Below are positions 35,435 through 48,051 of a DNA stretch of 64,000 nucleotides, one piece after another; within the stretch, counting starts at the first letter, position 1, and each line of letters starts with the position of its first letter. The stretch is from Stercorarius parasiticus (taxonomy: Eukaryota; Chordata; Aves; Charadriiformes; Stercorariidae), in assembly GCA_013396915.1 (NCBI GenBank), contig VWZL01000810.1:62001-126000 (forward strand), read 5' to 3'. Made by a program: the position numbers and the translations under genes. A model generated the notes under the pieces. The model had not been told where the DNA came from. It saw only the letters and a program-made list of their open reading frames with translations, and did not search any database.

Positions 35435-38400
35435 GAGTTTAGAACTAACCCAGGTATGTCAGTGCTGTGAAGACATCTTTTAAATATAGTTAGTCCCAAA
35501 GTAGATAGGAAAATTTTGCCAAACTTAGTTGCCTCCTGAGTTCATGTGTAATATTGATCCACTGGCTGATGTTTTTGATGTACGAGCGAAGTATCTAAGG
35601 TTATAAAGCCGTAAGTGAAAGGATCTTTGTGCCAGAAACTTTAGCAGTGAGGTACCGCGTAACATGGACATGTTATTTTGAAAGAAGTTACTTCAGAGGT
35701 TACGCAGTGCCTGTTAGGCGAGTCGTTAGCTGCTGTTTGCCAATGAGGTGCATCTCCCAGGGATGCTGTTACTTTGTGTGTTCGTGTTGCTTTGTGCCAG
35801 CTGGGAGCTGGGACGTTTTGCCCAAGACATGGCTGCGATTCAAAGCTGGAGGAAATTCTGTATGGTTTTTATGTGTCTTTATAATGAAAAGGCCCATGTA
35901 TCGGCGAGAGATTGCAGTCATTTAGAGACACCAAGGAAGTCCCCCCCCCCCCTTCCTATTTGTGAATTGCGTGGGATCAGCGTGTTCTTAATAGAACACT
36001 TTGCGGGAGACTTAATCAAATTCTCTTTAAGGCAGAGCTGACACCTGAGCGTTACCGTCCGCTGAAAGGTATCAGCATTAGGTATGTATTTACCCAAAAT
36101 TCTGCACCAGTCGTGCTTATCCAGACACAAAGTGGGATAACGGCAGAGCCCCGAGTTTATTAATAGAACACAGCAGCCAGCAGACGGCTGCAGAGTGGAA
36201 GCAAGAGTAAAACATAAGCCGCACGTTCCTTTTTAAGAACATGTATTTCACACCTTTTCACTTCACACAGGAATATTTTTGTGATGCCTCTACAGTTAGT
36301 CTGCTGTCCCCAAAAGGCTATTTTTATATTTTCACAACATGGCTTAATTAAGAAAAATTGGGGTTTCTAAACAATCCCGTACATTTCAAACCCACCCCCT
36401 GCAAAAAAACCCAAACCAAAACAAAAACGCCAGCAAGATGCAGGTGGTAAACGGTGAGCAGACAGCTTGGTTCAGCACACTCCAGAGGAGTTTTCGGGCT
36501 GCATTTATAGTCTGGGGTGCAGCTTGGTTGAACCGTGTTTTCTATTTCAAATGCCGTTATAGGCCCCGTCTGGCAGAGAGGTTGGGCAAGCAAGGGCCAC
36601 GCACCCAGCGTTTATTTTACCACTCTGCCGTGGATTCTGTCTTGGGTTTTAACAGTTGAGATTTGAAGGAGTCTCAGCGATTGGCTTTAGCCATCTGGGT
36701 CAATGGGTCTGCTTGTTCTGTTTCCAGAAGCTTTAGGTTTGGGGAAAAACTTGAAAAGATGTTCTTGCGGTCTCACCTGGTTTGTGCAAGTAATCTTGCA
36801 ATTCTTTCTTGAGAAACTCATACGTACATCTTTATTTTGTGAAAATCTAGGGTAAAACACAAAAATACCATTCTTCTAGATGGAATACAGGAAGATTTTC
36901 AATGGGTGCCTGTATGACTTAATTCTCATGCCATATTCTAAATATTGTTAAAATTGTCGCTTTACAGGAATTACACTCTCGGAGGCGTTAGGACACTCAT
37001 CCCGCCTGACAACATCCCTTTCTAAGAACCTGCGAAGATTAGTTTATAGCGTAGATTTTTCCCATGTTGAAGTTTATAAGGATGAAAAGCCCCATGTAGA
37101 ATATATCTACGCAACTTCAGTGACAAAAATTGCTAAGCACATTACATATAAATAGCAAACTGCCTTCTTTAGGGACTGATACAGACTGCTCTTAAGATAG
37201 CGAAGTAGACAAGTATATAGTAAAGTATGGGTATATTTAGCACTCCAGAAGGCAATAGATGGTGTTCTGACTTCACATCACATGGATTCTTAAAGTCTTT
37301 ACCTCTGTATAATGCCTTGTACCCAGCAGTGATGTTGTGGCACATTTGGGACCTAATTGTAAGCTTTGCTGCCAATCAAAGTACCAGATGGCAAAGGACA
37401 GTTTTGGAAGGCAAAGAGTGGACCTGACTCTCATGAATCGGGAGTAGCTAGGAAGGAGATGCAGGAAAAAGCCATGGCAATTTAACGGGGTTTGGATTAA
37501 ATATGGTTTAATGGGATTTTGGCACAAATGTGGTTTTTAACATCTGCCTGCCTCATTGGTTCTTTCTCACCAGCGTCTGCTTGGGTGAATGCATTCTGGT
37601 TTGCATCCACTTCTGCAAAAATCGACACTTAGATGATTATGGTCGTACAACGAGACTGATCCCATCCCGCAAAAGCCCCTGCCAGGCTTGTCACGGTGCA
37701 TCTCCTTAGGGGCAGTGGGAGAGAAGTGGCTGAGAGAATGGCCAGAGGGGCTGTGAGGACCTCCGTTAACCTTCCCCAGGCGAGTTCAAAACAGGTTTTC
37801 CTTACGGATGTTTTTTTTTTGGTTGTGCAGGGCTTGAGACCTTCCCACTTCAAACTCGCCCTCTTTTCCCAAGGCTGCTGAAAAGACTCCAATATGCTTC
37901 TGACTGACATGCAAGCCTGGAAAAACTGCAAAGAATATTTGCAAGTGTTATCTTTGAATCAAACCCACCAACTCGCTTGGATAGCATCCCTCACCTCATT
38001 CTTCCTTTTTCCTTAGCCTTTTATAAGAACATATTTGCTGTTGTTGAGAATATTCATCCAGCGTTCACACCCACACACATACATCTTGTACTGATGTAAT
38101 GATGCCTGTTATTGAGTGTGACTTTTTTTCTTTTTTTTAAGCTAAAATAAATGAAATGGTAGAGTTGTATTGTAGTTAGTGGAAAGAAGCTGTCTTGAAC
38201 TGCTATTGCCATGTTGTCTTCCTTCCAAGAGTGCTGTCTTTCTAAACAGTGCTACATTTATTTAAAATGAAGGTCATGTACCGTGCTGGTTATCCTTAGA
38301 GGATGGGCTGAGTGGCAGAAAACAAGTCCCGGCACTCCTATAAATAGAGAAGCCGTGTAACCACATCTGGGAACCTAACGTGTGGTACGGAGCTCGGTAT

Positions 38401-41400
38401 TTTGTGATCTTTAAAATCCTTGAGCAATACTAGTACTCGGATAAGTATATTCAGAAACAGTTCATTGTGGAGCTTTTCACATTATGTCATCTGAAGTTAC
38501 ACACTTGGTTTGTCTCACTAGTGCTGTCTTCGTGTGGTCAGACCATCTCGGGGTGACTTATTTTTCATGCCTCGTGGGTTACTACAAGCAGGCTGATGTT
38601 GTAAGGTGTGAGCAGAGCTGTCAGAGCGACTGGCGGGGGATGGCACAGTGAGAATAAGTGTGGAGCGGCTCTTGTGTGTTTGTGGCAATGGTGCGTTGAC
38701 AAGTACTAGCCTCATAAAGTGGAACATGATGGAGAAGAGAAACAAACGCACAGGCAAAGCAGGTAGGTAAGTGACTCCGGCGCAGTAATCCATAAGCATC
38801 TACTGAAAGCAGCCTGAATTTTAGGCACCAGCTCGTTGCATCCTATTCTGCACGCTGCTGATGGGGAGTGACTGTTGCAAAGGATGTTAATACCTTTTCT
38901 GGGCATAGTAGCTGCTGGGGTGATTGCTGCCTCCTTGGGGGTTTTGGGGGACAGACGGAGTGGGACGACTCCATTTGTTTCCAGAAATTGTATTTTCCAT
39001 CCTCTTAATTTCCAAGCCTCCAGCCACTAGAGGGAGGGAATGCTACATATTTATGGCTTCGTATGCATGTGGGGATGTGCCTTTTAATAAAGGAATTGCT
39101 TTTCTACAGAAAGGCTTTCCAGGCAGTACTACAGCTGGTCTTAGCCCCTTTATTTATTTGACCGCAGTTTTATTAACTGCTCCTGAGATTTGACCTCTGT
39201 AGACTTCTGTTGGTTTATGACCTAAAATTGTAAATGCTCTGGAAGATGTTAGATGATCCTTGTCCATGTTTTACACCCTGTATTTGCTGTCAAGCATCCC
39301 TGCTGTGAAATGGCTTCCATGGGGAAACCTTTGGCTCCTCCTGGATCTGCCTGTCTCCTCCTGTTACTGCACACCCTGCTGCACTGCCACGGCGTCACAT
39401 CCAGCGTGGCAATGCAGAAATGAAAGACGCGGGAACAGCGGGAGAGCAATACCCCTTCCTACTGCTTTCTCCCTGTCAAGCCAGAGACTCTTGGAGCCTA
39501 TGGCCTGTTTCCTCTGCAATCATAAAACAAGCCCAAGAGGGATCTCATTTCATTTGGAATTAAACCATTAAGTTAGTAATTACTGTAGGCAGATGAGTTT
39601 TAACAATTTCAAAGGACACCAGCAAGGAGTTGTAGGTTTAGGGAGGGGAACAGGGATGGAAGTTTTAAGAAAGGCAGTATCAGAAACTGAATTTTGTATA
39701 CTTTTTGAAAATGAAACAAGGTTGAAACTTCCCTTTGCAGATTGAGCTCGGTGGGGAAGACCCGTGGAGCAGCCGTGTCAATGAAAGTCTGATGAGGGGA
39801 CTGTGGGGCTTGGAGGGGTCTCGAAAAGTAGCCTGGGCTGAAAGCAGCATGCTCAGTGGGTTTGAAGAGCTGCAGCCTTCGGTCTGCAGTGCTGTTTATC
39901 AGGGGAATTTACATCCCTCTGCAGGTGGTGGGTAGGGAAGAGAGAGTCTCTCTGCCTTTCTTTTGACTCCAGTGGGTGACTCAAGGCAGTGCTCTCTCAG
40001 AAGGGAAACCTCATGATGCTTCAGCAGCCTGAAGTATTGAAGGAGAGTGTCTCTCTGGGTAGCTTCCCTGACTCTGAAAGTCAATAGTTCCAGTTAATAG
40101 AGGGACTCAGCAAAGAGGTTTCCTCACGCTGATTGAAGCTGCAGATGATGCTCCAGCACAAGAAGCTCTCCTGGTGAGGTTGGGGCTGGTCCCAGCTGCT
40201 CTTTTCCTTGCCTGTTTCACTTGCCCAGCTGTGGCCTGCCTGGCGCAGCTGATGGCACGAGAGAGCAGAGAGGGAAATGCACAGGAAGGCACTGGAAACC
40301 TTAAGATTGACCTGACCCAGGCACATTAGGAAAATATGCATGTAAGGACTAAATATACATCATCCTAGAGAAGACAGTCAAAACACTCCTCGTTTTCTTG
40401 GGTGCCCGTCACTGGGCATCCCATACTTGTAGGGCTGAGGTTTGGCTGCTCCGGGAGCCCTCCCTACTGCAGTGTGTGCTCCTCTCTGCGCCCCTCGCTT
40501 GGCTAAGGGTCTCTCACCACCTGCTTGTAACTCCAACTAACTGAAGGCATGAAGACGTGGCTGCGAACTGAGTTGCTTAAGCTCAGCATCCAGGGCCGCG
40601 GGTCACAGCTTGTATTAAATAATAGAGCTAGAAGACCGACGAGTGAATATGAAAGACTCCTCTGCATCACTCTGTGCATTTTGATGAACTGTGGCCGTAA
40701 CCTTATAAATATGACCTGCTCGTTAAGCCTTCACTTGCCTGCAGGAGATGCGAGGTCTTGGGAGAACAGTCTATTTGCCTTCTGTACAATAGCTTTGTTT
40801 ATTGAGAGCCATGCTGTAAAATTGTTATTCAAGCAGTAATCTGATGGACTTCAGTGGGAGCTCTGCCTTGGCTGGATCACCCCGTCCCATCTCACCGCTG
40901 TGGTTTCTGCTGGTGCAGATAGCTCAATGAGAAGAAAAGCATTTCGGTTCCAGGGTTTCGTGTATATTTGTGGGTGTAGGACAAGGTTGGGATGTTTTGT
41001 CTGAAGGCACCCAGCTCCAGTGAGATCCCCACTGGGTTTGGGTGGGGGAGAGAGGACAGACAGGAGCTCGGGTGGGAATCCAATGTTGACGTTGTGACAG
41101 GGAAGACTGTAAGAGCCCCCAGGCCATAGGCATGGCCATGCTGTGCACACCGGGGCTCTGTCCCCAGGTTGTGTGAGGGAGCATCCCTCCAGGCAGAGGG
41201 AGGAGCACGGCTGCAGGGTATATGGCTTTGCCAGTCCCTTCTGACCTTAAAATGCACGACCTGGGGGAGCATCTATTGTTTCCCTGTAGGTCATCTCATG
41301 AATAGTAATATTAAGCTCTAGTTTTCTTTAAAGAAATTCTTTTTTGGCTGCAGATCTCTCTCTAAGTACACAAACGAAATGAATTTATATACGAGCATTG

Positions 41401-41850
41401 TGCTACTTGTAAAGCCCTTTCTTTTTCAAATTTAGTTTTATGCCTTTTTTAATCTCCATAGGATTTTCCCTGAATAAGCAGAACTAGGGCAGTAACAGAT
41501 GGACATAAAAAAGACTTGGATGCTGGAGAGACTTAACGGGTTTGGGGATCTCAACTGGGGTGCTTTCCTCATCACCGTAAGAGTTTAATTTGACTGCAGG
41601 TTATTAATTTTCGCCTCTAAAGCAGAGGTCTTAGCAACAGTGCGCGTTCCTTGGCAACAGACTGCCACGGTTTAATTAAAGCAGGTGTGGGAGTTTTAAA
41701 AATGCCACTGTTGAAAAAAGTTGAAAGATATTAGCAAATCAAATGGGCTGAGGCATGAGTCGTCTTGTCAGTCAGACGGGGGTGACGAGGAAGAAGGAGT
41801 AGTAAACAAGATGCAAACCGCGGAGGCAACTTGGCAAAGGAGCGGCTCTG
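35435..41850. other. Non-coding sequence, no gene recognised
   Basis: No recognisable gene or transposon. A 12-base poly-C run occurs at 35941-35952. An A-rich patch lies at about 36402-36428, and T-runs lie near 37810-37819 and 38124-38138. Confidence 0.55.
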
Positions 41851-41869
41851 GAAGGGAGGCAGGTACGGG

Positions 41870-41985
41870 ACTTGCATGTTGTGCTGCCTTCCCGGCGGCC
41901 GGGCTGAGGCTCGCCCCAGCCAGCCCGCGGAGCCGCGCGGAGAGGGGTGGCAGGAACGGCCGCGGGTCTGGGAGGTCTTCTGCTG
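41870..41985. other. Compact CpG-rich island-like patch
   Basis: This patch of about 115 bp contains GGCGGCCGGG, CCGCGGAGCCGCGCGG and GGCCGCGGG blocks and well over ten CpGs. It stands out sharply from AT-rich flanks. It has no TATA box. It could be a small promoter or enhancer CpG island or a first exon; an AG|GTACGG donor-like site lies just before it at about 41861-41868. No protein is recognised. Confidence 0.3.
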
Positions 41986-44900
41986 TGAACGGAATAGTTT
42001 ACTTCATAAAAAAAAATAGCTTTTTAAAAACAGGTTTTCAAACTGGGGTTTTCCACTAGGGCTTTCATAGAAGTTATAGTTTGTTTTCGTCCTCTCAAAA
42101 ATTCAAGCTGTCGTTTTGGTAGTAAAATCAAACAAAAAGCCCTTTGAGGAGAGCCTGTGGCCAGCGCGGCTGTGGCCCACTCCATCGTTTCCCTCCACTG
42201 CCATAGGAGCAAGCTGTGTGTGATCCCCACCTCTGCCTGGGGCTAGCCCGCTGTCCGTCTGCACTGTGACTGCTAAATATAAATATACCCAATAATGAAT
42301 AATGCCAAATATACATAATTGAATTAGAAATAACTCTAGTTTGTGCCAGCATGTAGAGTGTACACACACGTAGCTGATGCGGACTGGAGAAGTGGTTTGG
42401 AGCAGAGCGAGACAAGTTTGGGCTCCCCTGTCTGTCCTTGCCGCCGTTCTGATGTGTAACCTCGGGCAAGGCGGGGGAAGACCTTATGCCCCTGGTTTGC
42501 AGCTGCAAGAGGGAGATGATAATCTTTTTACCTTTCTGTGGTAAACGGCAAGATCCCGATCGCTTGCATCAGAGCAAATGGTTTTTATGCACTTGTTCAA
42601 GTCCTATAATTTATGACTAAAACTGTCTTTGTGTCAGAGTTAGTTCAGGAGGACACTTGTATCTGGGGCTTCTGGATATGTCATCTCCTATTAAGGAACA
42701 AACAAACTATCTTGTAATGTACCATAAATAATAATAATACTTTGTAAGAGCCCGAAGCACTGCGTTATTGCTGTGCTAATCTGAGAGGCACTGGGCCATT
42801 ATGAAAGTATTCCATAGGGTTTGAGGTTTTTTCCTGAAGGGAGGTAGGTGTTTCATAGCTGTGTAGCGTGGCTGATTGCTTTATAAAGCCAGGCTGGATA
42901 ATTCCTAGTAGAGGTTAGACAAATTCCCCTCCTTTCTCATTAATTAACCTGTAGGATTTGGTGCCTTTTCTTTGCAGTTCAGTAGAGACAATGGCTGCAA
43001 GAACGTATTTATGCTCTCTAATATGTAGTGAAGAACATCTGCCTCCTGCAGCACTGAAATAACCATTGTGTGCCAGGGCTCTCCAAAGAGCACTCTGGGG
43101 CTCCCGCTTGAATGAGGCAATTCAGGGCTGGAATCTCGATGGGGAGGCGTTTGCTGGGGGATGTTCTCCATCGCCTGCCGTCAACAGCGTGGTTGGGGAG
43201 GAAAGAGGGAGTGGGTGAAAAGCAAAGGAAGGGAATTCCCTGTGTGAAGGCGGCAGCAGGGGAGGGAGAGGAACACCTGGGAAAAAGTTTCCACATCCAG
43301 AGAGCAGTTTATAGCAGTATTCTTACGGTGGGATTAAAGAAAGGAGGCCTTGAAGACCTAAAGGAGATTTCAGTGGTGATGTGATAATGTAACATAGGGA
43401 AGAAAAGAGATTAGAGGCAGGTAAAATCCTGTAATGCTGCTGTGCTTCCTTTACTGCACTCACAGGTTGCAAGAAAATTAACCGTCAAGTTTGGGATCCC
43501 AGTGTTGTGTTTTGGATCTGTCTCAAACTAGGGATCGGCACCCGAAAGCTGCCTTGCGATACCGCAGCATAATAGTAAATAACGGTGGGATCACGGGGTG
43601 GGTGTCTGTATATATTGGATCAGACAGCAGATTGCAGTGGGAATGTTGTTAAAGTCTCTTGTGTGTCACTTGCATGACTCCAAATGTATCGAATGAGGTA
43701 CAAGGATGGAGGTGACTTTTTGCCTTTTCATCAGTGCACTGTGATTGTGAATGTCCTTCTGCTCATACCCGTTTGCTTTGCTTCTGAATTGCTCTCCAGC
43801 TGCACGTAATCAGGAGGAAAAAAGTTACACATGGAAAAGTGGCATTAATGTAATAATTATAGTCCTTATATCAGTCACAACTGCTACTGCAGAGCAGTTT
43901 CCAGGTAAACCTTGTCCTTCCCTTCCCTACTCACCGTGAGGTTATTGCACATAATGAATATCAGTCACTTGGCAGTCAGCAGCAGACCCCAAACTGGACT
44001 GGCCTGTCAGAGGGAAGATGTACCTGTGGTTTGGCATTGCCTTGTCTGTAGCCAGGTGCTGGAGATGAAGATGCCTGGGATGGTCCCCTCAGGCTGGAGG
44101 CGGAGGGGTTGGGATCTGGGGCTGCTCTCTGCCTGCTGCTGCCACACAAATGCAGGTCAGGGGCTTGGCTGGGGAGACTTTGAGGGCTGGGTGTGGAAAA
44201 CACGATCCAGCAGTGTGCTGGGAGCAGTTTCCCCCAGTCCTCGGGGGGGTTGGAAGGATGCTCCACGGTGCAAGAAGTTTTATTAGTCTGTACAGATTTA
44301 AACCAAGTGGCTGGATTATCCCAAAAGTTGGTTGATGCAGACCAAGAGTGTGGTAAAAGGAATCAGGCAGGCAGTGGGGGGAGGCTGAAACACACCGGCT
44401 GGTTTTGGTCCTTGTTCTGTAGGGAAAGAGACTTTCGGGGTCTGTGACAGGTACAGTGTGAGCAGACCACAGCTCTGCTGAGAATGAAGGGGGTGTTGTG
44501 TTACCGATGAGAAATATAAGAGTTCTTACAGGAGACTTACTGTGGAGCAATCCCCCAGATGAGCCAAGGACATGCTCTGCTCATCTAAGCAAAATCTATT
44601 CCCTGTCTCCCCAGCGGGACTTGGCGCTGCTTTGTGTTGTCTCAGGTGTGCGAGTTCCCCCTGGGGACTCTGCGGCAGCGCTGCCAGACCTCCAGCTCTT
44701 GGGAACCTCTGCAGAAGAATCCCAAAGATGCTGATGGTGCGGCTGTGACACATCCCCACCTTCCATGGCCAGTGGAGCGGTGGGGAAGGGATAGCTAGAA
44801 GGACCTTCTTCTGTTACTTATGTCTTCAGTGCCTTTCTGGAAGTAGAGGGATTTCCTTGAATTATTTCAAGCAATATTGAATTATTCACTCTCTTTGGTA

Positions 44901-47900
44901 ATAGAAATCACATTTTTTGTAACCTCAGTCACAGGGCAGGAGCCTGCAGTGCAAACTCTGTGCCCGGATACTGCAGACAGAAAGTTGTCTCTGTTTCCTC
45001 TTGGGTGACGTGGATTTTCCTACCAGTGCAGTGCCCATAGCACTACTCCGAGGTGCTCCCTGTGACTCGCCGCTGTGCTGGGTCGTTTGGAATACGGCAC
45101 GTCAGGTGTGTGCTGGAAGGGCTACCCACGTGCATTCCTGGGTGCTTGGTTGCAACATCCTCTTTCGAACGCCTGGCAGAGGAGCCAAGGTGTGCTGCCT
45201 GTTCCTGAAATGCAGGTACTTTGGGGTTGCTCCAGTGGAGGAGTTGCGGGTGGCTCTGGCAGGGGCTCTGGGTTTGGTCCCCTGCCTGCTGGCTGCCTGC
45301 AAAACGCTTTGCACAGAGCGTGAGGCAACAGAGGTGCAGATTCTTGGCAGGGGAAACGCAGCCGGGTTCTTTCGGAGATTGTGTGTGCCAGAGAGAATCG
45401 CTGCCCCACTGATCTGGGCAAGATTGGATTTGTGTGCAGACTGATGCCGCTTCAGGGATTTGGCTAATCTCTGGTCCTTGGTGCCTTTTGTCACCTTTGC
45501 AGGGAGCAAGAATTAACCTGGCAGCCTTTGGTTTACTTCTGAAATCAGCTTAGCATAAACAAGGGATAGGAAGTGAAACTGGAATATTAGCCTTATTGAC
45601 AGGCCTAATCAACAGCTGACAGCAGGAGCAGAGAAATCGGTATAATTTCTGCGTGCGCATAACAAGCCTCCACAAAAGTTGTCCTCCTCCTCCTCCAGAC
45701 CCACTTTACCAATTAGAGCAACAGGGTGGGATGTGCCAGACAACTTCTCTCTCCGTTTGCACTGCCAAGGTTAAGATGGGTATAGCTTTGGCTGAAGTTA
45801 TTGGAGTTACTGGGATAACACAGTGGGTGTTTTAAAGATGATCTTGTGCTTATGAGGGTCTGTCTTGTATTATTTGTGCGCGTGCTTGACGATAATGCAG
45901 ATCTCTCATTTAATATTTTCTTGTAGAAAAAACATTTACTCTTTAACTACAGATGACCTGATCATTGCTTTTATTTTTAATCCAGTTTTCTGAAGGAAGC
46001 AATGCCCATGCATTCAGGACATCTGTCTGTCTGTCAGTTCTGTCCCAGCTCTCCCCGACCCCTACAGCTTTTGAATTCGTTGGGAAGGTTGCAGTGGATC
46101 CGACTGACATCCCAAACAGATGATGCACCTGCGAGTTCTGTGAAAAACAGGGCTGCACAAAGACGTGGCCATCACTTGAGGTAGGAGATCGGGCTCTCCC
46201 TGGGGAGGAAGATGAGGAGCAGCCCCAGATTGGCAACACGTGCATTCCAGAATGGTTTTCAGAGATGGGATTTTCAGACCAGAGTCCTCCTTTGGATGTA
46301 AAAGGCTTACCTGGGGTTTCTGTCGCTTAACATAGGAAACTTAGGCAGAATTCCCAAGTTTGGACGTCTACAAGTGTTTGCCTCCTCACTCTTTCTTTTG
46401 TCAGCCATCTCTAGGAATAATGATGGCTGTCAGTGCCTGTATAAAAAGTGATGGAATATGGCTTGATGTAACTAGAGCAGGCTATGTGGAGCCCAAGCAA
46501 CGCAGAGATGCTGGGCAGCATCCCTTTGCTCTTGCCTGTACTTTTCTTCTGTCCTATTTGAATAAATAAATGAAGACGCCTAGGCTCTGCTCCCTCGCGC
46601 ATCCTGCTGAATGGTGCAGGACTAGCAGAAAGTAGCAGTCACAAGGAGCTGCCTGTTGTTTCCTGACTCAAAATCTCCAGCTGCAGGAAAAATGTTGCCT
46701 CCTCCCAAGGTCAGGAGCAGGAGATTCAAATGCCCTTCTGCCCTTGAGGCAGGAGTGCATGGAAAAAAACCCCACTCAAACACAACCTTTAAATCCTTTA
46801 CAAACGTAATAGAGGAGATTGTGGCTTCTCTACAGGTTTTGCAGTATATCCCGTATATGGAGCCAGTATACCCAGTGCATGTATGTCCTGGCTGTGGGCT
46901 CCTGTACCCACAGCAGGGTGTCAGCCGTTTCCTACATTGTCTCCATGGTTTGTACCTGCCCTCTCCTGCCTCTGAAGCTAGTTGCAGACTTCATCAGCTG
47001 CCAAAGAGGAGGTATCGGGACTCTTGGTGGGGTATTTTGGCTGCGTTCAGGTGTGCGTCAGTCCTTGCGGCAGGCTGCCCCTTCCTGCGGGCAGTCAGCT
47101 CCAGGAGGATGGCAGAGGGCTGCGGCGGCAGCGCAACAGCCTCTTTGGACGGCCTTGGCCAACTCCCTTCTGATCTCCACATCTCCTCCGTAAAATGGGG
47201 AGAACCATGTCGACATACGTGTCCCAGCTGGAGGAATCGGGAGGATTCAGTCCTGTTTCCAGCTGGCTGTGCACATCCCATATGCTATCACCGCCTCTTC
47301 TAACCAGCGCCAGACAGACTGAGCTCATCTACCCCGGCGTGGTGGGTGGCCGTATTGATGATGAACGCTTAATGAGTGTCTTGTCTTTTCTAACTGGGTG
47401 GGGGGCTGTCGTTTTCCTTGTTCTGACCAGAAAGTCAGGAAGAAGCAAGGGGAGCGGGCAGGGGATTAAGACCTTTAGCGGGGAGCAGAGCGTGGGTGCC
47501 GCGGGGAGGATAACCTGGGGCAGGTGCAGCGCGTTTCTGGGCTGGGAGGATTTGTTTCATTGGGAAGGGGATTTATCCTGCACACGGAGAGCAGAGCGAG
47601 AATTTACTGCCCTTCAAACGTCAGCAACATCCCCAGCCCCTTGCTGAGCATGGAGGCATGTGCTGGCTCTGCAGCTCTGGGAGTCCCATAGCGGCGGGGG
47701 CGAGGGTGGCAGGAGGGCAGGGGTGCTGAGCGCCTGCGGGGACCCTCCACAAGTTCTCGCAGGTGCCCCCCTCTCTTCCCTCCCCTCCTGCAGAGCTCCA
47801 AAGCACGGGAAGGGGGGGAAAAAAAAAAAAAGGACATCCCCCTCCCCTCAAATCCCTCACTCTGTGACTGAAATAAATAACTACAATCCCAGGTAGTGAG

Positions 47901-48034
47901 GAGGCTGCTAATAACGTGCTCTTGACAGGCACGGGATTGCCGGGTTGAGGGATGTCGGAGTGAGAGCTCCAGGCTAGGGTGGGGGTGGGGGGCTTCTTTT
48001 TTTTTTCCTGCCAGCTCTCGCCAGGCAGTAGGGA

Positions 48035-48051
48035 TTTTTTTTTTTTTTTTT
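48035..48051. repeat. Poly-T tract
   Basis: A 17-base T run shortly follows another T run at 47997-48006. It is a simple homopolymer with no adjacent retroposon recognised. Confidence 0.9.
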
